Assembly (NCBI RefSeq): GCF_000504285.1
Contig: NZ_KI632511.1
Coordinates: forward strand, 431,372 to 495,371
From: Actinospica robiniae DSM 44927
GTDB taxonomy: Bacteria > Actinomycetota > Actinomycetes > Streptomycetales > Catenulisporaceae
DNA length: 64,000 bases
Direction of reading: 5' to 3'
Numbering within the stretch: the first letter of the stretch is position 1; the number at the start of each line of letters is the position of its first letter. This document shows, piece by piece, positions 55,717-63,079 of the stretch. The notes under the pieces were generated by a model. That model saw nothing but the letters and a program-made list of their open reading frames with translations. It had not been told where the DNA came from and made no database searches. Made by a program: the position numbers and the translations under genes.

Positions 55717-56961
55717 TTACTCGCCCCCGACGACCAGACGCCCGCGGCGCTGTGCGAAGACGCTCGTGGCAGCCGCGAAGATGAGGACCAGGGCGGCGAT
55801 CATCAGCGCCTGGCGGTATCCGTTGTGGAGCACGGGAGTAACCAGGAGCGGCCCGGCGATCTGGCCGAGGCTGTAGCCGGTGGTGAGAATCGCCGCGGCC
55901 CGCGGAACACCCGAGGCGGAACCGTGCGCGAGAGCAAGAGTGCTGATGCCGACGAAGGTGGCCCCGAAAGCCGCGGCCGATATGAGCGCCGCGCATGTCC
56001 CGCCGATGACCGTGGGCAAGGCTACTCCGGCGGCCTGCAGCAGCAGCGCGGTCGCCAGCAGCATCGGACGCGGCCATGTGCGGGCGAGCCTTGCCCACAG
56101 CGCTGAAGACGGTAGTGCCGCGCATCCCGCCAGTACCCATGCACCTGAGCCCACCCATCGCGCGGAGTCCTGGTCGATGGCCGCGACGAGAAAGGTTCCT
56201 GCGACGATGTATCCCACACCCTCGAGGGCGTATGCCGTCAACAGAAAGCCGAATCGGGCGTCGAACGCGCCGGCGCGGCCGGGTTCGGAGGCGTCAAGTG
56301 TGGTGCCGGAACTCGTGCCGGCCGGCATCGGCAATCGCCAAGCCACGATGGTGAGAGCGGCGCACAGCGTTGCCGCGAGCCACCAGGTCAGCCGCCAACC
56401 GTTCGCGCCGTGTACGACAAGCGCGAGTGCCCCGGAGAGCGCGATGCCTGCGCCGATGCCGCCGAGCGCCCAGCCCGCCAGATGCGGGCCCTGCCCCCGC
56501 AGCGCTCCGAACAAGGCCCCGACCGCGGCGACGAACACCAGCGCGCTCGCGGCTCCGGCCACCAACCGCAGCACGAACCATCCGGCGAAATCCTCTTTCG
56601 TCGGCATCAGCGCGAGAGTCGCTACGACGACCGCCAGTGACAAGCGAAGAGTCGTGGGGGAGCGCATCGTGCGAGGCGAAGCGATGCCCACCAACGCGCC
56701 CACGAGATAACCCAAGTAGTTCGCGGTGGCCAGTTCAGTCCCCTGCTGCACACTCAATCCCGCCTGCGCGTGCATGAGCGGCAGGATCGGTGTGTAGACG
56801 AAGCGCCCGACACCCATGGCAGCCGCCAACGCCGCAGCCCCTTGAACCGTCACCCGCCAAGGCCGCGTCGACGACGTATCCACGGACGCCTTGTGCGCCG
56901 CTGCTGTCATTGCCGTCAATTCCGCGACCTCCCTCACACCACACGCGCGGTCCGGCGACAT
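55717..56961 (-). CDS. MFS transporter, YbfB/YjiJ family
   Basis: Membrane protein of 414 aa with 12 hydrophobic segments. The family mark is the N-terminal AAAMGVGRFVYTPILPLMHA, followed by LATANYLGYLVGALVGIASP and GWALGGIGAGIALSGALALV, with the second half EGVGYIVAGTFLVAAIDQDS. The start ATG 56961 is favoured because GGGGAGG lies 7 bases upstream. Substrate unknown. It is divergent from a LysR regulator with 100 bp between, the standard layout for an inducible transporter, and the broken XRE regulator sits just downstream. Confidence 0.88.
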   Translation of the reverse strand: MSPDRACGVREVAELTAMTAAAHKASVDTSSTRPWRVTVQGAAALAAAMGVGRFVYTPILPLMHAQAGLSVQQGTELATANYLGYLVGALVGIASPRTMRSPTTLRLSLAVVVATLALMPTKEDFAGWFVLRLVAGAASALVFVAAVGALFGALRGQGPHLAGWALGGIGAGIALSGALALVVHGANGWRLTWWLAATLCAALTIVAWRLPMPAGTSSGTTLDASEPGRAGAFDARFGFLLTAYALEGVGYIVAGTFLVAAIDQDSARWVGSGAWVLAGCAALPSSALWARLARTWPRPMLLATALLLQAAGVALPTVIGGTCAALISAAAFGATFVGISTLALAHGSASGVPRAAAILTTGYSLGQIAGPLLVTPVLHNGYRQALMIAALVLIFAAATSVFAQRRGRLVVGGE

Positions 56962-57061
56962 CACGCGACCTCCCCAGCGTCGTCCCTGCCGGACGCGGCA
57001 CGCCACGACCCGTCGGCTCGCCGCTGAGAGGACGAGACTCCTACCGCACTACGATGGAGCT

Positions 57062-57991
57062 ATGGAGCTGCGTCAGCTGGGCTACTTCGTCGCCGTGGCC
57101 GAGGAACTGAACTTCGGGCGGACGGCCGCGCGGCTGCGCATCGCCGGCCCTTCGCTCTCGCAACAGATCAAAGCTCTGGAACGCGATCTCGGAGTGCGCC
57201 TTTTCGATCGGGACCGCCGCTCCGTCGCACTGAGCGCACACGGCGAGGCGCTTCTGGCCGATGCCCGGGCCCTGCTCGAGCAGGCCGACCTGCTGCGCCG
57301 TCGTGCGACCGAGCTGGCCGGCGCGGAAGCCGTGCGGCTCGGCTACGTCAGCTGGCGCCCGACTGATCTGGTCGAGCGAGCTCCGCTGGTCGTGCAGTTG
57401 CACATCGACGCCTGGGTGCTGCCGTCCCACGCGCAAGCCGAGCGCGTCGCCGAGGGCGGGCTCGACCTCGCGATCTGCTGGACACCGGTAGCCGACCTGG
57501 CCGCGCTCGGGCTTCGCGCCGACCTGCTCGGCGCCGATCGGCTGTACGCCGTCGCCGAGGGCGCGGACACCTCGGTCGTCCGCGCGCGGGACGTGGCGGT
57601 GCTGCTGGACGCCGACACGGCCAGTTGGTCGTCCTGGAACATCTACGCCGCCCGCTTCGCCCGCGACACCGGAGCCGAGCTGGTGCGCATCGAGGACGGT
57701 GGGATCACCGGACCGGGATTCTTCGAGCACGTACGGCGTTGCGGCCGACCGGTACTCAACTCCCCGAAAACGCAGGCCGGGCCGATGCCGCAGGGCCTGG
57801 CCCGCCGTTCCGTCGCCGGCCCGGCACCCTACTGGCCGTGGTATCTGGTGTCGCGTCAGGACGAGGCGCGCCCGAGCGTCCTCGCGACGATCAGGGCATT
57901 GACGGATGGTGTGGACGCGGCGGCGCTCGAACTCGAGGACCCGGACAGTTGGCTCCCGTCCATGGACCCGTACCGCTCCTCCCGCAGCTGA
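57062..57991 (+). CDS. LysR-family transcriptional regulator
   Basis: Regulator of 309 aa. HTH: MELRQLGYFVAVAEELNFGR with SLSQQIKALERDLGVRLFDR. The effector domain is shorter at its start (AVRLGYVSWRPTDLVERAPL) and ends in a Pro/Ser tail. The divergent YbfB-type MFS gene is its likely target. Start ATG 57062; an ATG nine bases earlier is in another frame. Confidence 0.9.
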   Translation: MELRQLGYFVAVAEELNFGRTAARLRIAGPSLSQQIKALERDLGVRLFDRDRRSVALSAHGEALLADARALLEQADLLRRRATELAGAEAVRLGYVSWRPTDLVERAPLVVQLHIDAWVLPSHAQAERVAEGGLDLAICWTPVADLAALGLRADLLGADRLYAVAEGADTSVVRARDVAVLLDADTASWSSWNIYAARFARDTGAELVRIEDGGITGPGFFEHVRRCGRPVLNSPKTQAGPMPQGLARRSVAGPAPYWPWYLVSRQDEARPSVLATIRALTDGVDAAALELEDPDSWLPSMDPYRSSRS

Positions 57992-58157
57992 CTAGCCCGG
58001 TGGGAGTCGACCGGTGGGAGTCGGCAGCCTGCATTGAGAGGTGTGGCCTCCCGGTCAGGAGGCCGCCGTTCGTGGCGTCGCCGGCGCGATTCGTGCAAGA
58101 TCATGGTCTAGAGCCAGGGTGGGTCTAGCGCCCACCGAACGATACGGCGGAACGCAC

Positions 58158-58300
58158 ATGCCTAGTACGACAGAGCACGAGGGCATCGTGCGCGGCGTGA
58201 TGGACCGATGGAATGCCGCCGTCGACGCCCACGATCCCGACCGGGTGGCGACGTACTTCACGCAAGACGCGATTTTCCAGGGTTTGCACCCGAGCCGCCA
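58158..58300 (+). pseudogene. Truncated SnoaL-like copy
   Basis: Starts MPSTTEHEGIVRGVMDRWNA then AVDAHDPDRVATYFTQDAIF and QGLHPSR, closely matching the N-terminal half of the SnoaL-like protein at 53606-53998 (DRWKSAVDAHEPERV... TEDAIFQGLHP). After QGLHP homology stops and the frame runs on into the isomerase gene with unrelated residues. The C-terminal half of the fold is gone, so this is a broken duplicate. Confidence 0.75.
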
Positions 58301-58416
58301 CGTGTGGATCAGCGTGCTGCTCAAAGCGGACACCGTCCGACTGGGCCATCAGCCACTGCCAGCTGTCCAGACTCGGCTGACGGCACTCACGATCTTCACC
58401 TATGAGGGAGATGGCA

Positions 58417-58713
58417 ATGAAGGAATTCCTGGTCGAGCTGAGAACAACGTTCCCCGACGACATGGCGCAGACCGAGGTAGACCGGCTGCGTGCCGCCGAG
58501 GCGGTGCGCGCCAGGGCTCTGGCCGCCGCCGGCCACCTGGTTCGGCTTTGGCGCCCGATCGGCGAGCTGCGAAGCATCGGCCTGTGGCGCGCGGCCGACG
58601 AGGCGGAACTGCGGGAAAAGGTGCTGGGTACGCTGCCCTTGTACCCGTTCATGACCGTTCAAGTGACCTCCGTCGCCCCGCATCCCAACGACCCCGGTGC
58701 GGCCGGGGCTTAG
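58417..58713 (+). CDS. Muconolactone isomerase-like protein
   Basis: Small protein of 98 aa: MKEFLVELRTTFPDDMAQTE, AARARALAAAGHLVRLWRPI-like AVRARALAAAGHLVRLWRPI, GLWRAADEAELREKVLGTLP, LYPFMTVQVTSVAPHPNDPG. This is the CatC/MLI decameric fold; in catabolic clusters it converts muconolactone to 3-oxoadipate enol-lactone, but many actinomycete members are orphans like this one. Start ATG 58417 after GAGGGAGATGG. Its stop overlaps the convergent MarR stop. Confidence 0.85.
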   Translation: MKEFLVELRTTFPDDMAQTEVDRLRAAEAVRARALAAAGHLVRLWRPIGELRSIGLWRAADEAELREKVLGTLPLYPFMTVQVTSVAPHPNDPGAAGA

Positions 58714-59207
58714 GCTGGGCCGGGGCGTTCGCTTTCAATGCGTTCGACGATCTTGGCGGAGCTCTCGCCCAGGGCGCGGAACTCAGCGGCGTCGAGAGCG
58801 GCGAGGACCAGTTCACGGACCCGGGTGACGTGTCCGGGGGCTGATGCGACCAGGTGAGCGTAGCCGTCGTCGGTCAGGATCGCGAGCGTGTAGCGGCCGT
58901 CCGCGGGGTCGGGCTCCCGGCGCACGAGGCCCCGCTTCTCCAGCCTTTTGAGCAGATGCGACAGGCGGGAGAGTTCGGAGCTGGCGAGGCGCGCCAGTTC
59001 GGACATCCGCATCCGGTGGGTCTTCTGTTCGGACAGCCCGGCGAGGACGTAGTACTCGAGCAGGCTCAGCCGCGCGTCGTTCTGGAGTTGGGCCTCGAGG
59101 GCGGCGGGCAGGGTGTAGAGCATCAGCGTGAACGAGCGCCAGGCGTGCAGTTCGTCCGCGGTCAGCCAGCGGATGGGCTCTTCGGGTGGCATCGCGTCTG
59201 GGGGCAT
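58710..59207 (-). CDS. MarR-family transcriptional regulator
   Basis: Repressor of 165 aa. The winged HTH is in LSLLEYYVLAGLSEQKTHRM, RMSELARLASSELSRLSHLL then KRLEKRGLVRREPDPADGRY. The dimerisation helices flank it. It is divergent from the YceI/FMN-reductase unit; three CTTGAA-N2-TTCAAG-type boxes (59231-59293) in the gap are its probable operators, controlling itself and the flavin-reductase unit. Such MarR proteins often sense phenolic or oxidative stress. Confidence 0.92.
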   Translation of the reverse strand: MPPDAMPPEEPIRWLTADELHAWRSFTLMLYTLPAALEAQLQNDARLSLLEYYVLAGLSEQKTHRMRMSELARLASSELSRLSHLLKRLEKRGLVRREPDPADGRYTLAILTDDGYAHLVASAPGHVTRVRELVLAALDAAEFRALGESSAKIVERIESERPGPA

Positions 59208-59230
59208 GGTGCGGCCAGTCTAGCGGCTGA

Positions 59231-59293
59231 CTTGAATTTTCAAGCCGTGTCGCCTACGGTGGGGTCACTTGAAGATTCACTTGAAGATTCAAG
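59231..59293. promoter_or_regulatory. Three MarR-type operators
   Basis: CTTGAATTTTCAAG (59231-59244) is a perfect palindrome. CTTGAAGATTCA occurs at 59268-59279 and, as CTTGAAGATTCAAG, at 59280-59293, two copies exactly 12 bp apart. All match CTTGAA-N2-TTCAAG. The first lies 24 bp before the MarR start codon and the last 16 bp before the ATG at 59309. Confidence 0.85.
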
Positions 59294-59308
59294 CAAGAAG
59301 GAGGCTCC

Positions 59309-59640
59309 ATGACCACCGCGGCACCCCGCCCGGCGCCTTCGCCGTCGACCCGTCCAGGTCCGTCATCGCCTTCGCCGCCGAGCACCGGTTCGGTCTGGGC
59401 ACGGTGCGCGGGAGCTTCGCCCCGCGTCCCGGGACGATCGAGCTCGCCGAGCTCCGCACCGACTCCCGCGTCACCGCGGCGGCGCGGCGCCGGTAACCTT
59501 CACCCTGGTCGAGACACAGAGCTCTGAGAACGAGCTGATCCTGGCCGCCACAGCCACCGTGGACCGATACGCCCACGGCATCACCGCCCTCAAGGGCCTG
59601 GCCGGCCGCTACCCGCGGCTGACCGCGACCATCCGCGCCC
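59309..59640 (+). pseudogene. YceI-family gene, frameshifted and internally deleted
   Basis: ATG 59309 has a perfect AAGGAGG. In the reading frame shifted by one base after about six codons, the sequence is PPGAFAVDPSRSVIAFAAEH then RFGLGTVRGSFAPRPGTIEL, the N-terminal half of a YceI lipocalin-like protein. After TDSRVTAA the centre is missing and a third stretch, VTFTLVETQSSENELILAAT then ATVDRYAHGITALKGLAGRY, is the YceI C-terminus. A frame change in the C-run (CACCCCGCCCGG) plus loss of about 60 central residues make it a pseudogene. It lies under the MarR operators. Confidence 0.8.
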
Positions 59641-59696
59641 AGCGCACACCCAGTCGGCCGGCATCCGCCTCGCCGCACCCGGAAGGAACGCACCAC

Positions 59697-60260
59697 GTGA
59701 GCACCCCCAAGATCGGCGTCATCCTCGGCAGCACCCGCCCCGGCCGCAACGGCAAGCAGGTCGCCGACTGGATCCTGGACCGGGCCTCGGCCCGGATCGC
59801 GGCCGAGTACGAGCTGATCGACCTGCTCGACTACCCGCTGCCGCACCTGGACGAGGCCGTCCCGCCGTCCATGGGCCAGTACCAGGGCGAGCACACCAAG
59901 CTGTGGGCCGCCAAGATCGCCGAGTTCGACGGCTTCATCTTCGTCAGCCCGGAATACAACCACTCCACCTCCGGCGTGCTGAAGAACGCCATCGACTACC
60001 TGTACGCCGAGTGGAACAACAAGGCCGCCGCGTTCGTCTCCTACGGTTCTCTGGGCGGCGCCCGCGCGATCGAGCACCTGCGGGCGATCGCCAGCGAGCT
60101 GCAGATCGCCCACGTGCGCCAGCAGCTGTCGTTCTCGCTGTTCACCGACTTCGAGAACTTCTCCATATTCAAGCCGGCCGGCCAGCACGATGCCGCCGCG
60201 ACCGCGCTCTTCGACCAGCTGGAGTCCTGGACCGCCGCCCTCAAGACCGTCCGGGCCTGA
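59697..60260 (+). CDS. NADPH-dependent FMN reductase-like flavoprotein
   Basis: Flavodoxin-fold protein of 187 aa. The phosphate-binding loop is IGVILGSTRPGRNGKQVADW and the FMN pocket IFVSPEYNHSTSGVLKNAID, followed by FVSYGSLGGARAIEHLRAIA, typical of the YieF/chromate reductase and azoreductase group. GTG 59697 follows GGAAGGAACG. It is the last gene of the MarR-controlled unit and would reduce quinones or flavins with NADPH. The broken YceI gene lies upstream. Confidence 0.9.
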   Translation: MSTPKIGVILGSTRPGRNGKQVADWILDRASARIAAEYELIDLLDYPLPHLDEAVPPSMGQYQGEHTKLWAAKIAEFDGFIFVSPEYNHSTSGVLKNAIDYLYAEWNNKAAAFVSYGSLGGARAIEHLRAIASELQIAHVRQQLSFSLFTDFENFSIFKPAGQHDAAATALFDQLESWTAALKTVRA

Positions 60261-60273
60261 GGCCTCCCACCCC

Positions 60274-60309
60274 GCCGTTACGGCCGAGCACCTGCTCGGC
60301 CGTAACGGC
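60274..60309. terminator. Strong bidirectional hairpin terminator
   Basis: GCCGTTACGGCCGAGCA (60274-60290) and TGCTCGGCCGTAACGGC (60293-60309) form a 17-bp perfect palindrome with 2 bp between. It separates convergent stops at 60260 and 60314. Confidence 0.88.
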
Positions 60310-60313
60310 TGTC

Positions 60314-60847
60314 TCAGTCGGCGTCTCCTGCGGGCGGGCGCACCATGAAGACGTCGATCGGGTCCTGGGTCTCCACGACGAAGCCGTGGCGCTCGTAGAG
60401 TCGGCGGGCGGCGCTGCCGTGCAGGACGTTCAGTCTCACGGTGGCACCCTGTGCGTCAGTGCGCTCCAACACCGTACGCAGGACCGAGGAGCCGAGACCG
60501 CGGCCCTGTTGGTGGGGAGCGAGATAGAAGTGTTCGAGCCATCGCCCGTCTTCGGCGGGTCGGACCGTGACGCATCCGGCGAGTTCCCGGTCGATCATGA
60601 TGGCCGACGTGTGCCGGGTGGACAGCGAATCCCGCAGCCGCTGCCGCACCCGGTGCTCGTCATAGCGTCCGAGGCGTACCAAGTCCGCACGCATGACCGT
60701 TGCGCGCAAATCCGCGAGCACCTCGACGTCGTCGGTCGTCACCGCGCGCATCGTCCAGCGTGTGCCGTCCGCCGACCCGACTTCGGTCGGCACCGTCGGC
60801 ACCGTCGCGTCGGAGAGCGCCGCGATCCCCGTCATTTCGGCATCCAT
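60314..60847 (-). CDS. GNAT-family N-acetyltransferase
   Basis: Enzyme of 177 aa that transfers acetyl from acetyl-CoA. The acetyl-CoA-binding motif A is FYLAPHQQGRGLGSSVLRTV; motif B TVRLNVLHGSAARRLYERHG ends in FVVE. The N-terminal half is RAVTTDDVEVLADLRATVMR. Substrate unknown (amine or amino-group of a small molecule or protein). Stand-alone. Confidence 0.88.
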   Translation of the reverse strand: MDAEMTGIAALSDATVPTVPTEVGSADGTRWTMRAVTTDDVEVLADLRATVMRADLVRLGRYDEHRVRQRLRDSLSTRHTSAIMIDRELAGCVTVRPAEDGRWLEHFYLAPHQQGRGLGSSVLRTVLERTDAQGATVRLNVLHGSAARRLYERHGFVVETQDPIDVFMVRPPAGDAD

Positions 60848-60871
60848 GCCCGGATCATCTCAGTCGAGGCG

Positions 60872-61501
60872 TCACGCGGCGATCGGGCGGCGCGCACGCC
60901 GGGGGTCGATCGTGATGGCGAGGGCCACGGACGCACAGAGCAGGACCACGCCGCCGACCGCCAGCAAGGCCAGGCCCATGCCGTTCGGCTTGAGGTCCAG
61001 GTGCGCCCGGACGGCCACGAAGGCGACCGCGACGATCGGTAGCGTCGTCGCGGCCATGCCCGCCCGCGTGTGTCCGAACCGGATGTACACGGGGTACTGG
61101 ATGGACACGCTGAGCGCGAACAACGCCCAGGACGCCACGTACGCCGTGGGCGCGAACCCTGAGATGGAGACGTCCTGCTGCGCCGCCAGGAGCAGGGAGA
61201 CGGGAATCCCGACGGCGGCCGTGACCACGAAGACCGCCAGCGCCCACGCGTAGCGCCCGAGCAGCAGCGCGCGCCTGGTCAGCGGCAGGACCGCGTAGAG
61301 CGTGTCGAGGTCGGACCGATCGGAGATCTGGAACGGATATCCGGCCATCGCCGTCGAGTACAGCAGGGCCAGGGCCGGCAGGATCATCTCCGGCCGGTTG
61401 TAGAACACTGCCATCACGAGCACGGGCACCAGGACCGCCTGTCGCCAGTTGGGCGCGGTGGTACGCAGATCCAGCACGGTCACGCGGGCTACGGTGGTCA
61501 T
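60872..61501 (-). CDS. ABC-2-like membrane subunit of GntR-controlled transporter
   Basis: Membrane protein of 209 aa with six hydrophobic segments (VLVPVLVMAVFYN, LLYSTAMAGYPFQI, VFVVTAAVGIPVSLLLA, ASWALFALSV, TLPIVAVAFVAVRA, LALLAVGGVVLLCASVALAI) preceded by MTTVARVTVLDLRTTAPNWR. It overlaps the ATPase stop by 4 bp. It is the channel of the GntR-YtrB-type transporter. DRSDLDTLYAVLPLTRRALL is the segment that contacts the ATPase in such permeases. Substrate unknown; in Bacillus, YtrA-controlled systems respond to cell-wall antibiotics. Confidence 0.8.
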   Translation of the reverse strand: MTTVARVTVLDLRTTAPNWRQAVLVPVLVMAVFYNRPEMILPALALLYSTAMAGYPFQISDRSDLDTLYAVLPLTRRALLLGRYAWALAVFVVTAAVGIPVSLLLAAQQDVSISGFAPTAYVASWALFALSVSIQYPVYIRFGHTRAGMAATTLPIVAVAFVAVRAHLDLKPNGMGLALLAVGGVVLLCASVALAITIDPRRARRPIAA

Positions 61502-62409
61502 GAGGCACCTCCGGTCGAGACCGAGTCGCGGGCCTGCCGCGCCGGCGTCTTGTTCGCTTCCCGCACCCCGATGTGGACCGCGATCTCCTCCAGCGTCGGC
61601 GCCTCGATGAGCACACTCCCGTCGAGCAGTTCGGCGTCCTCGGCGGACACCAGCGCCTGCAGGCCGATAGCGGTGCGTCTGGCGCCGATCAGCTTGGCCC
61701 CGGCGGCGCCGGTCAGGTCGTCCGGACCGCCTCGTACGATCCGATAGGAGTCCAGGACCTCCTCCTTGGTCCCGCTGCGGACGACCCGGCCGCCGTGGAT
61801 GAGCGTCAGGTAGTCGCCGAAGCGCTCCAGGTCCGTGGTGATGTGCGTGGAGAACAGGACGCTGTGCCCCTCGTCGAGGAGGAAGTCGCCGAGGATGCCG
61901 ACGAGCTCGTCCCGGGCCACCGGGTCGAGGCCGCTGGTCGGCTCGTCGAACACGAGCAGCCGCGCCCGGTGCGAGAGCGCCAGGGCGATCGTCAGCTTCA
62001 CGGCCATGCCGCGGGACAGATCCTTGACCTTGGCCCGCGCGTCCAGGTCGAACTCTTCGAGCAGATCGCGATACCGCGCGCCGTCCCAGCGATCGTAGAA
62101 GGGCCGAACCGCCCGTTCGACCTCGCTCAGCCGCCAGTCGCCCACCAGATACGTGTGGTCGAGCACCACGCCGACGTCCTGCCGCAGGCTGACCGGACCG
62201 GGAACCGGATGTCCGAGCACCTCGATCTCGCCTTGGTCGAAGCGCTGCATCCCCAGCAGGCATCGGATGGTCGTGGTCTTGCCCGCCCCGTTGGCCCCTA
62301 CCAGCCCCATGACATAGCCCTGCGGCAGCGAGAAGCCGACGTCCTGCAACCGGAACCGGCCCAGTGCGGCGTTCACGCCCCGCAGCGCGAACGCGAAGTC
62401 CGAATCCAC
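61498..62409 (-). CDS. ABC transporter ATP-binding protein, YtrB-like
   Basis: ATPase of 303 aa. Walker A is LVGANGAGKTTTIRCLLGMQ near residue 36, the signature KDLSRGMAVKLTIALALSHR departs from LSGGQ, Walker B LLVFDEPTSGLDPVARDELV and the switch LFSTHITTDLERFGD. The 90-aa C-terminal extension is specific to YtrB/YtrE-like systems. Start ATG 62409. It is cotranslated with the permease. The next gene upstream is the GntR regulator, 39 bp away. Confidence 0.9.
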   Translation of the reverse strand: MDSDFAFALRGVNAALGRFRLQDVGFSLPQGYVMGLVGANGAGKTTTIRCLLGMQRFDQGEIEVLGHPVPGPVSLRQDVGVVLDHTYLVGDWRLSEVERAVRPFYDRWDGARYRDLLEEFDLDARAKVKDLSRGMAVKLTIALALSHRARLLVFDEPTSGLDPVARDELVGILGDFLLDEGHSVLFSTHITTDLERFGDYLTLIHGGRVVRSGTKEEVLDSYRIVRGGPDDLTGAAGAKLIGARRTAIGLQALVSAEDAELLDGSVLIEAPTLEEIAVHIGVREANKTPARQARDSVSTGGAS

Positions 62410-62448
62410 GGTGAAACCTCATTCCCCTGGTGATGGTGGATGTGGTGC

Positions 62449-62838
62449 TCAGATCGGTTCCTGCGCCTCGGTCATGATCAGCGTGTCCAGGATCTCGACG
62501 AGGTCGTCGCGGCTGAGCCCGGCCGGCCGGGCCGCGTCCAGAGCAGCCTGCAGGGCCGCCTCGACGTGGCGCACACGCTGTTCCCTGACAAGCTCCGAAT
62601 CCAGCGCCTGGACGAACGTGCCCTTGCCCGGGATGGTCGTGATGAAGCCCTCTGCGGCCAGCTCGGCGTACGCGCGAGTGGTGGTGATGACGCTGATCCG
62701 CAGATCGCGCGCGAGCGCGCGGACCGAGGGCAAGACGTCGCCGCCCACGAGCTCGCCGGACAGGACGGCGGCGCCGATCTGGTCTTTGACCTGCTGATAG
62801 AGCGGCGAATCAGAACTATTGGACAAGACGATCCGCAC
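62449..62838 (-). CDS. GntR-family regulator, YtrA subfamily
   Basis: Regulator of 129 aa. The winged HTH is in PLYQQVKDQIGAAVLSGELV, LPSVRALARDLRISVITTTR then AYAELAAEGFITTIPGKGTF. The effector domain is short, as in YtrA, ending in LVEILDTLIMTEAQEPI. I choose the GTG at 62838 after GAAGGGCGGC, because it yields the standard 125-130 aa length; the preceding in-frame codons are in the promoter. It regulates the ABC genes downstream and itself. Confidence 0.9.
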   Translation of the reverse strand: MRIVLSNSSDSPLYQQVKDQIGAAVLSGELVGGDVLPSVRALARDLRISVITTTRAYAELAAEGFITTIPGKGTFVQALDSELVREQRVRHVEAALQAALDAARPAGLSRDDLVEILDTLIMTEAQEPI

Positions 62839-62859
62839 AGCGCCGCCCTTCGTCTCGAA

Positions 62860-62882
62860 CTGTACATGCTCACTATATACAG
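62860..62882 (-). promoter_or_regulatory. GntR-type operator/promoter upstream of the YtrA-like gene
   Basis: CTGTATATAGTGAGCATGTAC plus AG (minus strand) is a 23-bp sequence with CTGTA and TACAG ends, symmetric over the outer five or six positions. TATATAGT inside it resembles a -10 element. It ends about 22 bases before the GTG start, so a bound regulator would block its own promoter. Confidence 0.5.
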
Positions 62883-62995
62883 AAGGGACGGTAGGTGCAC
62901 AAGCGGGGATGGCCGGCGGGCGCCTGGTGTCCTCGGGACGGGCGCGCGGTCGGGTTGAGCGTTTGGTGAGCTGAGAACACTGCTCCCCGAACGAA

Positions 62996-63033
62996 TCAGA
63001 GCCCTTGCCGATCACTCTCGGCAAAGGCTCTGA
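62996..63033. terminator. Hairpin terminator between M43 protease and GntR genes
   Basis: TCAGAGCCCTTGCCGA (62996-63011) pairs with TCGGCAAAGGCTCTGA (63018-63033) around TCACTC, one C-A mismatch, 47 bp beyond the stop of the metalloprotease gene on the minus strand. Confidence 0.8.
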
Positions 63034-63079
63034 CCTGCATACTCCGCAGCGGACGAGACGGATCCGCGTCTACGCGGGG

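Noticed and set aside
62478-62900. Frame MYSSRRRAALCGSSCP as start of the GntR gene
   Set aside because: It is in a different reading frame from the HTH; the correct frame starts with GTG at 62838 after a good ribosome-binding site.
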